A stretch of 64,000 nucleotides of DNA from DASYGT01 sp035999365. GTDB taxonomy: Bacteria > Actinomycetota > Actinomycetes > Mycobacteriales > Jatrophihabitantaceae. The notes beneath the pieces are model-generated. The model saw nothing but the letters and a program-made list of their open reading frames with translations, did no database searches and was not told the origin of the DNA. Positions 1 through 8,150 of this stretch are shown piece after piece. Within the stretch, counting starts at the first letter, position 1. Every line of letters begins with the position of its first letter. The stretch lies in assembly GCA_035999365.1 (NCBI GenBank), contig DASYGT010000053.1, forward strand, positions 5,593-69,592, written 5' to 3'. The position numbers were made by a program, and so were the translations under genes.

Positions 1-2
1 GG

Positions 3-923
3 CGCCTGACCGATGCAGTCCACGCCGAGGGTGCCGCCGTCTCCGCCCAGATCGGGCATGCGGGTCCGGTGGCCGATCCGCGATCGAACCGGCTGCCTGC
101 ACTGTCGCCGAGCCGGATCATGTCGCCACTCGGGATGTGCTTCACCAAGCCGGCCACCCATGACGACATCGCCCGCATCACCGCCGACCACGCGAAGGCG
201 GCTCGAATGGCTGCGGACTGCGGGTTCGACGCCGTCGAGATCCACCTCGGGCACAACTACCTGGCCAGCGCGTTCCTCAGCCCTCGACTCAACCACCGGC
301 GGGACGAGTACGGGGGAGACCTGCTCAACCGCGCACGCTTCGCGCGTGAGATCGCCCGGGCGGTGCGTGACGCTGTCGGCGACCGCATCGCCATCATCGC
401 CAAACTCAACATGGACGACGGAGTGCGTCGCGGTTTGCAACTTGCCGACGCGATCCAGGTCGCGCGATGGCTCGACGACGACGGCTCGCTCGATGCGTTG
501 GAGATGACCGCAGGGAGCTCACTGCTCAACCCGATGTACCTCTTCAAGGGTCCCGCGCCGATCTCGGAATTCGCGGCGGCGATGCGGCAACCGGTGAAGC
601 TCGGCGTGCAGCTGTTCGGGCGCACCCGCCTGCACAGCTACCCGTATCAGGACGCCTACCTCCTCGCCGATGCACGGCGGGTGCGCGAGGCGGTGCGGCT
701 GCCGATGATCCTGCTCGGCGGAGTCACCAGCCGGGCGGTGATCGACGAGGCGGAGGCTGCCGGCTTCGGCTACGTCGCGATGGCCCGGGCGCTGCTGCGT
801 GAACCCGATCTCGTCAACCGGATGATCGCCGACGACACCGAGCACACGGTGGTATCGCAGTGCATTCACTGCAATCGCTGCATGCCGACCATCTACAGCG
901 GCACGCGCTGCGTACTGGTCTGA
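3..923 (+). CDS. Old yellow enzyme family NADH:flavin oxidoreductase (5' truncated by window edge)
   Basis: The frame is open from the first bases, so the true start lies outside the window. The visible 306 residues carry the flavin-barrel hallmarks of the OYE/2,4-dienoyl-CoA reductase family: a QIGHAG segment near the N-terminal side, an EIHLGHNYLASAFLSP segment followed by NHRRDEYGG, and a C-terminal CIHCNRCM. OYE-type single-domain enzymes reduce activated C=C bonds with FMN and NAD(P)H. The CxxCxxxC motif of larger dienoyl-CoA reductases binds 4Fe-4S, but the protein stops shortly after it, so no second flavin domain follows. It converges on the fadE27-like gene, and a role in reducing a ring or side-chain enone of a steroid is inferred only from the neighbourhood. 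Confidence 0.85.
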   Translation, partial: RLTDAVHAEGAAVSAQIGHAGPVADPRSNRLPALSPSRIMSPLGMCFTKPATHDDIARITADHAKAARMAADCGFDAVEIHLGHNYLASAFLSPRLNHRRDEYGGDLLNRARFAREIARAVRDAVGDRIAIIAKLNMDDGVRRGLQLADAIQVARWLDDDGSLDALEMTAGSSLLNPMYLFKGPAPISEFAAAMRQPVKLGVQLFGRTRLHSYPYQDAYLLADARRVREAVRLPMILLGGVTSRAVIDEAEAAGFGYVAMARALLREPDLVNRMIADDTEHTVVSQCIHCNRCMPTIYSGTRCVLV

Positions 924-933
924 CCGATCGGCG

Positions 934-2040
934 CTAGGCGGGTGTGGCCGCCAGTTCGGCGCCGAGCGCGCGCAGCTGCGAGGTCGCCCCGCCGAGAAGG
1001 AACTCATTGCGCTTCGCAGCGAGGAAATAGCGGTGCGTCGCCACGTCGACATCGATGCCCGCGCCGCCATGCACGTGGACGGCGGTGTGCGCCACCCGGT
1101 GCCCGGCGTCGGCCGCCCAGAACTTCGCGACCATCCACGCGGGTCCGGAAAGACCCTCCGCCGTGCGCCACGCGGCCTCCCACAGCGTCAGGCGTACCGC
1201 GTCGACGTCGATGGCCGCGTCGGCGAGGCGCTGAGCGACGGCCTGGAAGCTACCGATCGGACGGCCGAACTGCTCCCGGCTGCGCGCGTAGTCCGCGGTG
1301 AGCTCCAGAGCCCGTTCGAGCACACCAAGCTGCAGCGCACAGGTGCCGATCGTTGTGCGCGCGTGCATCCAGTGCAGCACGTCGGCGTCGCCGAATCGCT
1401 GGTCGTCGCCCACGACGACGTCGGCCAGCTCCAACGAGACCAGCGTGTCGCCGTCGACGTAGGTCTCCTGCGTCGCAACCAGACCGTCGGAACCCGCCGG
1501 CACGATGAAGATGGCAACACCCTCGTCCGTCGACGCCGGAACCAGAAACGCGTCGGCGATCGCCCCGGCAACCACGACGGCTTTCGCGCCGGTGAGCGCC
1601 CATCCGTCACCGGCGCGCACCGCCCGCGTGGCCGGCGACTCCGGGCTGTCGACGAGGTCTTCGGTCAATGCGAGTCCGAGCACCAACGCTCCTGCAGCGG
1701 CGGGGGAGCCCCACTGGGAACGTTGCGCATCGGTGCCGAAGTACCCGATCGCTGCGGCGCCGACGGCGACGCTGGGCAGATAGGGCACTGGCGCCACTGC
1801 TCGGCCCAGTTCGATGAGGATGCTGCACTGTTCGAGCAGGTCGAGACCGCCGCCGCCGATCGATTCGGGCACCGCGGCCGCCAGGATGCCCGCCTCGGCC
1901 AGTGCCGCCCACAGGTCACGGTCGAACCGCGGTGTCGCGGCCTCGACGGCCTTGAGCCGGTCCTGCGTGAGGTGGTCGCCGAGGATGCGGCGAGCGAGGG
2001 CAGCAAGCTCCTGCTGCGTTTCGGAGATCGTGAAGTCCAT
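934..2040 (-). CDS. fadE27: Acyl-CoA dehydrogenase, FadE27/ChsE5-like subunit
   Basis: 368 residues with the full acyl-CoA dehydrogenase fold: an N-terminal helical part, a central beta domain, and a C-terminal flavin-binding part containing YARSREQFGRPIGSFQA and VHVHGGAGI. The N-terminal half is shorter and less conserved than in homotetrameric enzymes, as in the partner subunits of mycobacterial heterotetrameric steroid dehydrogenases. It starts 9 nt after the fadE26-like gene on the same strand, so the two are co-transcribed. Order, divergence from ferredoxin and hsd4A, and length (M. tuberculosis FadE27 is about 373 residues) support the Rv3505 assignment. Expected role: alpha,beta-dehydrogenation of a steroid side-chain acyl-CoA together with FadE26. 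The exact side-chain length specificity cannot be read from the sequence. Confidence 0.82.
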   Translation of the reverse strand: MDFTISETQQELAALARRILGDHLTQDRLKAVEAATPRFDRDLWAALAEAGILAAAVPESIGGGGLDLLEQCSILIELGRAVAPVPYLPSVAVGAAAIGYFGTDAQRSQWGSPAAAGALVLGLALTEDLVDSPESPATRAVRAGDGWALTGAKAVVVAGAIADAFLVPASTDEGVAIFIVPAGSDGLVATQETYVDGDTLVSLELADVVVGDDQRFGDADVLHWMHARTTIGTCALQLGVLERALELTADYARSREQFGRPIGSFQAVAQRLADAAIDVDAVRLTLWEAAWRTAEGLSGPAWMVAKFWAADAGHRVAHTAVHVHGGAGIDVDVATHRYFLAAKRNEFLLGGATSQLRALGAELAATPA

Positions 2041-2049
2041 GTCGGCCTC

Positions 2050-3225
2050 TCAGCGCTTGCTTGCGGGAAGGCGGAGCCCGACGCCGGCGATGATGTCGCG
2101 CTGCACCTCGTTCGTCCCACCGCCGAACGTGAGGATCAGCGACGAGCGGGCCATTCGTTCGACGCGCCCCTGCAGTACGGCGGCAGGCGAACCCATCCGC
2201 ACCGCGCCGTTGGCACCGATCACTTCCGTGAGCATTCGATAGGCCTCGGTGGCGAACTCGGTGCCGAACACCTTCGTCATCGAGGCATCGGCAGGTCCGA
2301 CCTTCTCGGCCGAGGCGATCTGCCAGTTCTTCAGCTTCAGGAACTGGACCTTCGCGTGTACCCGGGCGAGGTGGATCTGTACCCACTCCTGGTCGATCAC
2401 GCGCCGCCCGTCGGACAACTTGGTGTCCTGCGCCCACTCCCGCACCTCGCGCAGCGCGGTCAGGATAGGGGCAGCGGAGGTCAGTGCGACGCGCTCGTGG
2501 TTGAGCTGGTTGGTGATCAACGGCCAGCCGCCGTTGACCTCACCGACGACCGATGACACCGGGACGCGCACGTCGGAGTAGTAGGTGGCGCTTGTCGTCG
2601 GACCGGACATCGTGCGCACCGGCGTCCATGAGAACCCGGGGGAGTCCGTCGGCACGATCAGGATGGACAGTCCCTTGTGCCGCGGTGCCTCCGCGTCGGT
2701 GCGGCATGCCAGCCACACATAGTCGGCGTACTGGATCAGGCTCGTCCACATCTTCTGCCCGTTGATGACGTACTCGTCGCCGTCGAGTTCGGCGCGCGCA
2801 CGCAGCGAGGCAAGGTCGGTTCCCGCCCCGGGCTCGGAATAGCCGATGGAGAAGTGGATCTCGCCGGACGCGATCTTGGGAAGGTAGAACGCCTTCTGCT
2901 CGGCGCTACCGAACCGCATGATCGTCGGCCCGACGGTGTTGATCGTCAGGAAGGGCACGGGGGCGCCCGCCACCGCCGCCTCGTCGGTGAAGATGAGCTG
3001 CTCGAGCGTGGAACCACCCCGGCCGCCGTACTCCGTCGGCCACCCGAGGGTCAGCCAGCCGTCCTTGCCCATCTGCCGCACGGTGTCCTTGTAGGCCGAC
3101 CCGTCGCCGTAGTCGCCGTCGGGAGCGGTGAGAGCCGAGCGGCGCTCGGGCGTCATCAGAGTGGCGAAATAGCTGCGCAACTCGCGGCGCAGCGCCTCGT
3201 GCTCGCTGGAATAGCTGATCTCCAT
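2050..3225 (-). CDS. fadE26: Acyl-CoA dehydrogenase, FadE26/ChsE4-like subunit
   Basis: 391 residues. The ATG at 3225 follows CAGGAGAG at good spacing; the frame stays open further upstream, but that extension runs through the operator region and is unlikely to be translated. Motifs include GYSEPGAGTDLASL in the middle domain and a C-terminal GGGTNEVQRDIIAG, typical of FAD acyl-CoA dehydrogenases. It resembles mycobacterial FadE26/FadE29 (N-terminal RSYFATLMTPERR, then MGKDGWLTLGWPTEYGG). As the first gene of a two-gene operon with the FadE27-like partner it probably forms an alpha2beta2 enzyme acting on cholesterol-type side-chain CoA esters. A KstR-type box lies 18 bp upstream of the start, consistent with steroid-responsive derepression. 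Confidence 0.85.
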   Translation of the reverse strand: MEISYSSEHEALRRELRSYFATLMTPERRSALTAPDGDYGDGSAYKDTVRQMGKDGWLTLGWPTEYGGRGGSTLEQLIFTDEAAVAGAPVPFLTINTVGPTIMRFGSAEQKAFYLPKIASGEIHFSIGYSEPGAGTDLASLRARAELDGDEYVINGQKMWTSLIQYADYVWLACRTDAEAPRHKGLSILIVPTDSPGFSWTPVRTMSGPTTSATYYSDVRVPVSSVVGEVNGGWPLITNQLNHERVALTSAAPILTALREVREWAQDTKLSDGRRVIDQEWVQIHLARVHAKVQFLKLKNWQIASAEKVGPADASMTKVFGTEFATEAYRMLTEVIGANGAVRMGSPAAVLQGRVERMARSSLILTFGGGTNEVQRDIIAGVGLRLPASKR

Positions 3226-3242
3226 CGGCTCACTCTCCTGAG

Positions 3243-3256
3243 TGGAACGCGTTCTA
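3243..3256. promoter_or_regulatory. KstR-type operator upstream of fadE26
   Basis: TGGAACGCGTTCTA fits TnnAACnnGTTnnA, the published KstR operator of cholesterol regulons, at every fixed position. It is 18 bp before the fadE26-like start, where a repressor would block transcription. Confidence 0.75.
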
Positions 3257-3366
3257 GTTGGAGGGTAGCGTGCGGCCGGCGGAAACGTCGATACTCGACG
3301 CATTCGCCAGTGATCGTGACGCCGTACCGGCTGTCCGACTCGCGGGCCAGGTGCATTGCCTTGTAC

Positions 3367-3380
3367 TAGAACCGGTTCTA
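3367..3380. promoter_or_regulatory. KstR-type operator, perfect palindrome
   Basis: TAGAACCGGTTCTA is a perfect 14-bp palindrome that matches TnnAACnnGTTnnA. It lies in the only gene-free stretch longer than 300 bases (3226-3539), between the divergent fadE26-like and ferredoxin genes, so it could control either direction. The rest of that gap holds no convincing gene. Confidence 0.75.
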
Positions 3381-3539
3381 TCATCGGGTCGCGCGGCGTC
3401 GACACGGCTCACGGCATGTTCACGTCCGGCGTGACCGGCACCACAATGACTCGTTGCACCTGATGTATCGGCAGGCCGGCACTGGACTCGACGTCGCGCG
3501 CGCACCGGATGCTCAGTGAGACGGCCAGGAGGCATGACG

Positions 3540-3731
3540 ATGGAGATCAGGGTCGATCGGGACCTGTGCGAGGCCAACGGAGTCTGCGTCGGCCTCGCGC
3601 CGGACATCTTCGAGCTCGACGACGACGAGCAGCTCCTCGTCTTGCAGCCAGATCCGCCGGCGGATCGGGTAGAACGCGTTTCCCTTGCAGTGTCACGGTG
3701 CCCCAAGAACGCTCTGCAAATGCTGCCTTGA
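3540..3731 (+). CDS. fdxD: 3Fe-4S ferredoxin, FdxD-like
   Basis: 63 residues. Start chosen at the ATG at 3540 because AGGAGG ends 7 nt before it; the in-frame ATG at 3534 is too close to that site. Cys10, Cys16 and Cys54 (followed by Pro) with an intervening acidic loop give the C-x5-C...CP pattern of single-cluster 3Fe-4S ferredoxins that pass electrons to cytochromes P450 or reductases. In M. tuberculosis FdxD (Rv3503c) lies between hsd4A and fadE26, exactly as here. It is the first gene of the long rightward run. Its redox partner is not encoded in the window; the OYE-type enzyme and an external P450 are both possible. Confidence 0.85.
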   Translation: MEIRVDRDLCEANGVCVGLAPDIFELDDDEQLLVLQPDPPADRVERVSLAVSRCPKNALQMLP

Positions 3732-3748
3732 GTCGAGTTGAGTAAAAC

Positions 3749-3762
3749 GAGAACACGTTCTA
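3749..3762. promoter_or_regulatory. KstR-like operator before hsd4A (one mismatch)
   Basis: GAGAACACGTTCTA matches TnnAACnnGTTnnA except for the first base. It lies in the 80-bp gap between the ferredoxin and the hsd4A-like gene and would allow separate control of hsd4A and the transporter genes behind it. Confidence 0.6.
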
Positions 3763-3811
3763 AAGTCAGCCACATCACACCCACCCGATATCGGATTCGA
3801 GGGATTTGTCC

Positions 3812-4714
3812 ATGCAGGACTCGTCAGCCGATCCGGTGACACTCGACGGCCGGGTCGCCGTCGTCACCGGCGCCGGTGCCGGGTTGGGACGAGCCGAGGC
3901 CGTGTCACTGGCATCGCACGGCGCAGCCGTCGTCGTGAACGACCTCTCCGACACCGACGTCATCGACGAGATCGAGTCGATCGGCGGCAAGGCCCTGCTC
4001 GTCAAGGGAGACGTGTCCGAGCGGTCGACCGCCGACGCGATGCTCGCCGCGGCAGTTGACCATTTCGGCGGCCTCGACATCGTGGTGAACAACGCCGGCC
4101 TGGTCCGTGACCGGATGCTGTTCAACATGACGGACGAGGAGTGGGACGACGTCATCCGCGTGCACCTGCGCGGTCACTTCCTGCTCGCCCGCAACGCGTC
4201 GGCGCACTGGAGGGAACGCTCCAAGGCGGCCGGCGAGCCCGTCTACGGACGCCTGATCAACACCTCGTCCGAGGCCGGTCTCACCGGCTCGGAAGGGCAG
4301 CCGAACTACGCAGCCGCCAAGGCAGGGATCGCCGCACTGACCGTCTCGACCGCTCGCGCGATGCGCCGGTACGGAGTCACCGCGAACGCGATCTGCCCCA
4401 GGGCCCGCACCGCGATGACCACATCAGTGTTCGGCGCGGCCCCAGAGAACGGCAGCGACCCGCTGGCGCCCGAACTCGTGGCGCCTCTGGTCACCTACCT
4501 GGCCTCACCCGGCGCCGCGGCGATCAGCGGGCAGGTCTTCGTCGTCTACGGCGGCATGGTTGCCCTGATGGCGCCGCCCACGGTGGAGACTCGATTCGAC
4601 GCACCGGATTCGCAATGGACCGTCGCCGGTCTCGCCGGCACGGTCGGTACCTACTTCGAAGACCGAGACCCAGGCCGAACCTTCGCCTGCAACGAGGTTC
4701 TCAGCCTCTCCTGA
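3812..4714 (+). CDS. hsd4A: SDR-family steroid side-chain 3-hydroxyacyl-CoA / 17beta-hydroxysteroid dehydrogenase, Hsd4A-like
   Basis: 300 residues from the ATG at 3812 (preceded by GAGGG); an in-frame TTG at 3806 is a weaker alternative. Rossmann motif VTGAGAGLGRAEA, NNAG, and the catalytic NYAAAK (Tyr-x3-Lys) are all present, and the C-terminal tail after the SDR core is longer than in FabG. The sequence (RDRMLFNMTDEEWDDVI, RLINTSSEAGL) resembles mycobacterial Hsd4A (Rv3502c), which oxidises the side-chain 3-hydroxyacyl-CoA of cholesterol degradation. It lies downstream of the ferredoxin, divergent from the fadE26/27 pair, and is followed after 29 nt by the ABC transporter lipoprotein. In mycobacteria the next gene would be yrbE4A of the Mce4 importer. 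Confidence 0.82.
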   Translation: MQDSSADPVTLDGRVAVVTGAGAGLGRAEAVSLASHGAAVVVNDLSDTDVIDEIESIGGKALLVKGDVSERSTADAMLAAAVDHFGGLDIVVNNAGLVRDRMLFNMTDEEWDDVIRVHLRGHFLLARNASAHWRERSKAAGEPVYGRLINTSSEAGLTGSEGQPNYAAAKAGIAALTVSTARAMRRYGVTANAICPRARTAMTTSVFGAAPENGSDPLAPELVAPLVTYLASPGAAAISGQVFVVYGGMVALMAPPTVETRFDAPDSQWTVAGLAGTVGTYFEDRDPGRTFACNEVLSLS

Positions 4715-4743
4715 ACGATCGAGCAGCTCTAAGGAGACACCGC

Positions 4744-6204
4744 GTGGCTATCCGGAAACGACCCCTGGCGGTCGTGCTCGCAGCAAGCGCCGCCCTCGTG
4801 CTGGCCGCGTGCGGCTCGCAGGTGCCTCCGTCGCAGTTCGTCAACGCGCAAGGGGCGCTGGCCGGGTACCAGAACGGGAACAACAACGGCAACAACGGTG
4901 GCGGCGGCGGGACGGCCGCTGCCGGTCCCGGCGGCGGAACTGGGACTGCCGCCGCGGGGCCCGGCCTCGGTGCCGGTTCCGGCGGATCCGGTGGCAGTGG
5001 GGGGTCCGGCGGCGGTTCCGGCGGATCCGGTGGCAGTGGCGGCAATGCCGCCGCGGGTATCACGGCAGGCAGCTGCGCCGGCTTCAAGAACACGACCGGC
5101 ATCACCAACTCCACGATCAACCTCGCCAACGTTGCCGACGTGAGCGGTCCCGTGCCCGGGCTGTTCCAGGGCGTCCAGCAGGCGATGAAGGCGTTCACCG
5201 TCTACTTCAACTCCACCTCCAGCATCTGCGGGCGCAAGCTCTCGCTCGAGTCGCTCGACAGCCAGACGAACTCAAGCGGCGACCAGCAAGCCGCTACGAC
5301 GGCCTGCAGCAACGCCTTCGCGATCGTCGGCTCGATGGGCGCGTTCGACGACGGCGGCGCGCAGACCGTCGCGCAGTGCGGCATACCCGACCTGCGCACC
5401 GCATCCACCGAGGACGCACGCGCCAACTCGCCGGTCGTCTACGGCGTGCAGTCGCTGAACCCGAAGTACGAACCCACCGCACCCGCGGACTACTACAAGC
5501 AGGCATATCCGGGTGTCGCCAACAGCGCGGCGTTCCTCTACCTCGACGCCGGCGCCTCGTCGCTGAACGCCCAGCGTGAGATCGCCGCATGGAAGCAGCG
5601 CGGCTTCAACTTCGTCTACACCGCGGGCATCGCCGTCACCACGCTGAACTACACGACCTACGTGTCGAACATGCAGAGCAAGGGCGTCAAGTACGTGCAG
5701 TTCGTCGGGGCGTACCAGTACGCGGTGCGGCTCGCGCAGGCGATGCAGCAGCAGGGGATGAAGGCGATGTTCGTGCTCGACCCGGTCGCCTATGACCCCG
5801 GCTACATCACCTCGGGCGGCTCGGCCGTCGAAGGTACCCACATCTGGATCAACAGCCGGATCTTCGAAGAGGCCGGCAGCATCCCCGAGATGCAGAACTA
5901 CATCACCTGGCTCAACCGCGTGGTGCCCGGCGCCAAGCCGAACTACTTCGGCATGTTCGCGTGGTCGGCCGGCCGGCTGTTCACCGAGAAGGCGATCGAA
6001 CTCGGCGGCAAGCTCAACCGACAGTCATTGCTCCAAGCGCTGTCGACGGTCGACAACTGGACAGGCCTCGGCATGTTCGGACCACAGCACGTCGGAAGGC
6101 GCGTCACCGGTAGCTGCTACGGCTTCATCGTTCTGCACAGCGGCAAGTGGGTCCGCGAGGGCCCTGCGCCATTCTCCTGCGGCAGTCTCGTCACGGTGGG
6201 CTGA
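4744..6204 (+). CDS. Lipoprotein substrate-binding protein of Liv-type ABC importer
   Basis: 486 residues from a GTG at 4744 placed 7 nt after AAGGAG. A basic N-terminus and hydrophobic core end in the lipobox LVLAAC, with the lipidated Cys at residue 23. Residues about 40-110 form an Asn/Gly then Gly/Ser/Ala-rich linker, partly built of nucleotide repeats. The remainder is a periplasmic-binding fold of the branched-chain amino acid type (Peripla_BP_6 class) with four or more Cys. Homologues in actinobacteria are often annotated as branched-chain amino acid binders, but the operon carries steroid-catabolic enzymes on both sides, so a steroid or steroid-derived acid is a reasonable inferred ligand. 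The long linker would lift the binding domain away from the membrane through the cell wall. Confidence 0.85.
   Translation: MAIRKRPLAVVLAASAALVLAACGSQVPPSQFVNAQGALAGYQNGNNNGNNGGGGGTAAAGPGGGTGTAAAGPGLGAGSGGSGGSGGSGGGSGGSGGSGGNAAAGITAGSCAGFKNTTGITNSTINLANVADVSGPVPGLFQGVQQAMKAFTVYFNSTSSICGRKLSLESLDSQTNSSGDQQAATTACSNAFAIVGSMGAFDDGGAQTVAQCGIPDLRTASTEDARANSPVVYGVQSLNPKYEPTAPADYYKQAYPGVANSAAFLYLDAGASSLNAQREIAAWKQRGFNFVYTAGIAVTTLNYTTYVSNMQSKGVKYVQFVGAYQYAVRLAQAMQQQGMKAMFVLDPVAYDPGYITSGGSAVEGTHIWINSRIFEEAGSIPEMQNYITWLNRVVPGAKPNYFGMFAWSAGRLFTEKAIELGGKLNRQSLLQALSTVDNWTGLGMFGPQHVGRRVTGSCYGFIVLHSGKWVREGPAPFSCGSLVTVG
4975..5039 (+). repeat. 39-nt-period direct repeat encoding Gly/Ser linker
   Basis: A 26-nt unit beginning GGTTCCGGCGGATCC occurs at 4975-5000 and again at 5014-5039, a period of 39 nt (13 codons). 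It encodes GSGGSGG blocks in the lipoprotein linker, so length variation by slippage would keep the frame. Confidence 0.85.
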
Positions 6205-6209
6205 GCGCG

Positions 6210-8150
6210 ATGAACGAGTTCCTCTCCTTCACCTTCGCCGGCCTGTTCACCGGCGCGGCGTACGCCATCGCGGCGTCGGGGCTCGTGCTCACCTACACCA
6301 CAACTCGCGTGTTCAACCTCGGCCACGGGGCGATCAGCATGCTGATGGCGTTCGTGTACTGGGAGCTGACGGTCAAGCACCACATGCCGCGGCTCGCGGG
6401 AGCGCTGCTGATCCTGCTGGTGATCGCGCCGATCCTCGGCATCATCCTCGAACGGGTGATGATGCGCGGGCTGGGTGACGCACCGGTCAGTGTCAGTCTG
6501 GTCGTCACGATCGGCCTGTTCGTCCTGCTCATCGGCGTCGCGCAGCAGGCGTGGCCGGCGACGCAGGGGCGCGCGCCGGTGCCGTACTTCTTCGGGGCCG
6601 ACTCGATCACCATCGGAACGTTCCGGCTGAGCTATCACTACATCCTGACGATCGTCTTGTCGGCAGTCGTCGCGGCTGCGCTCTACGTGCTGCTGACGCG
6701 TACCCGCGTCGGCACCGCAATGCGTGCCGCGGTGGACAACAAGGAGCTGTTGGAGCTGTTCGGGGCGAACTCCAACCGGGTCTCGATGGCGAGTTGGGCC
6801 GTCGGATCCTCGCTGGCCTCACTCGCCGGCATCCTGCTGGTCTCCTACGTCGGCCTCGACTACTACCAGCTGACCTTCCTCGTCATCAACGCCTTCGCGG
6901 CGGCCGCATTCGGGCGGCTCGCCAGCCTTCCGTTGACGTTCATCGGCGCGATCGTTCTCGGTCTCGCCCAGGAGTACGTGCACGGCTACCTGCCGTCGTC
7001 GAACCTGCTGAACGGCCTGCAGTCGTCGATGCCCGCCATCATCCTGTTCGTCGTCCTCATCTTCGCGCCGCAGGTCCGGCTACGCGTCGGACAGATCAAG
7101 GGCATCCTCGCCGCGCCGGTACCCAGCAAGATGCGTTCGCTCGAAGTCGGGGCTGCTCTCATCGTCGTCGCGTCGGTGCTCACACCGATGCTGTCCGCTA
7201 CGAACACCCAGCGGCTCGGCTTCGCCCTCACCTATGCGTTGGTGATGCTGTCGCTCGTGCTGCTTACCGGTTACGGCGGATACCTGTCACTGGCCCAGTT
7301 CGCGTTCATGGGTATCGGCGCGGCCGTGGTGGCGAAGATGAACACCACGTCGCCGCTCGCGGTGATCCTCGCCGTGCTCGTCGCCGCGGCGGTCGGGGCG
7401 CTGGTGGCGCTTCCGGTCCTGCGGCTGACAGGTCTCTACCTCGCACTTGCCACGCTCGCATTCGCGTTCCTGATGGACAACGTGTTCTTCCAGTCGAACT
7501 TCATGTTCGGCTTCAATGGCGATCTCACAGCCAAACGCATGGCCGTGTTCGGTTACACCTTCGGCAGCACCCGCGCATACGTCATTCTCATGACCGTCGT
7601 GTTCGTTCTGGTCGCGCTCGGTCTGCTCGCGCTGCGGCGCGGGCCGATCGGGCGGCTGCTCATCGCGATGCGCGACAGCCCCGCTGCCTGCGGAACGCTC
7701 GGTCTGAACCAGCGTTGGTTCCGCGTCGGCCTGTTCGCCACCTCAGCGGGCATCGCCGGCCTCGGCGGGGCCCTCTATGCCGGGCTGCGCGAGACCGTGT
7801 CCGCCCTTGACTTCCAGGCACTGTCCGGACTGCTGCTGTTACTGCTCGCCGTCGTGTGTGGGGTTACGTCCATGACGGGCGCATTCCTCGGTGGCACGCT
7901 GTTGATGCTGCTGCCCGTGCTCCAGTCGCAGTACAAGTCCCTCGGCGGTCTCGAGTTCCTCATCATCGGCATCGGTGCCGTGAGCCTGGGCCGCGACCCG
8001 AACGGAATCGCCAACCACTTGTTCAACCTCGGTCGGTGGCTGCGCGGATACATCCCGCTGATGTCCGCTGCCACCACTTCGGCGCCGGCAGCGGTTCGTG
8101 AGAGCGAGCAGCGCGAGAGTGAACAGGTGGTGGGTCATGGCGTTGCTTGA
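6210..8150 (+). CDS. Fused LivH-LivM-type ABC permease
   Basis: 646 residues, start ATG at 6210, 5 nt after the binding-protein gene. Residues 1 to about 295 form a LivH-type permease (FNLGHGAISMLMAF loop), and residues from about 308 onward a LivM-type permease (GYGGYLSLAQFAFMGIG), each with many hydrophobic helices. In Escherichia coli these are separate proteins; here one chain provides both membrane halves. The C-terminus ends in a short Glu/Ser-rich tail. Translation is coupled to the following ATPase gene, whose ATG lies 14 nt inside this stop. Together with the lipoprotein and two ATPases it forms a complete importer. Confidence 0.88.
   Translation: MNEFLSFTFAGLFTGAAYAIAASGLVLTYTTTRVFNLGHGAISMLMAFVYWELTVKHHMPRLAGALLILLVIAPILGIILERVMMRGLGDAPVSVSLVVTIGLFVLLIGVAQQAWPATQGRAPVPYFFGADSITIGTFRLSYHYILTIVLSAVVAAALYVLLTRTRVGTAMRAAVDNKELLELFGANSNRVSMASWAVGSSLASLAGILLVSYVGLDYYQLTFLVINAFAAAAFGRLASLPLTFIGAIVLGLAQEYVHGYLPSSNLLNGLQSSMPAIILFVVLIFAPQVRLRVGQIKGILAAPVPSKMRSLEVGAALIVVASVLTPMLSATNTQRLGFALTYALVMLSLVLLTGYGGYLSLAQFAFMGIGAAVVAKMNTTSPLAVILAVLVAAAVGALVALPVLRLTGLYLALATLAFAFLMDNVFFQSNFMFGFNGDLTAKRMAVFGYTFGSTRAYVILMTVVFVLVALGLLALRRGPIGRLLIAMRDSPAACGTLGLNQRWFRVGLFATSAGIAGLGGALYAGLRETVSALDFQALSGLLLLLLAVVCGVTSMTGAFLGGTLLMLLPVLQSQYKSLGGLEFLIIGIGAVSLGRDPNGIANHLFNLGRWLRGYIPLMSAATTSAPAAVRESEQRESEQVVGHGVA

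Noticed and set aside
1033..2556. Large plus-strand open frames opposite the acyl-CoA dehydrogenases
   Set aside because: Arg-rich mirror frames of GC-rich genes, no domain, no ribosome site.
3670..3683. TAGAACGCGTTTCC inside fdxD resembling KstR box
   Set aside because: It lies in coding sequence and fails the last base. Likely chance.
4141..4743. Long upstream extension of the binding-lipoprotein frame
   Set aside because: It overlaps hsd4A in another frame and has Arg/His-rich shadow composition. The GTG at 4744 has a good ribosome site and signal peptide.
4860..5060. CRISPR-like short repeats
   Set aside because: These are in-frame Gly/Ser codons, not spaced palindromic repeats. No cas genes in the window.
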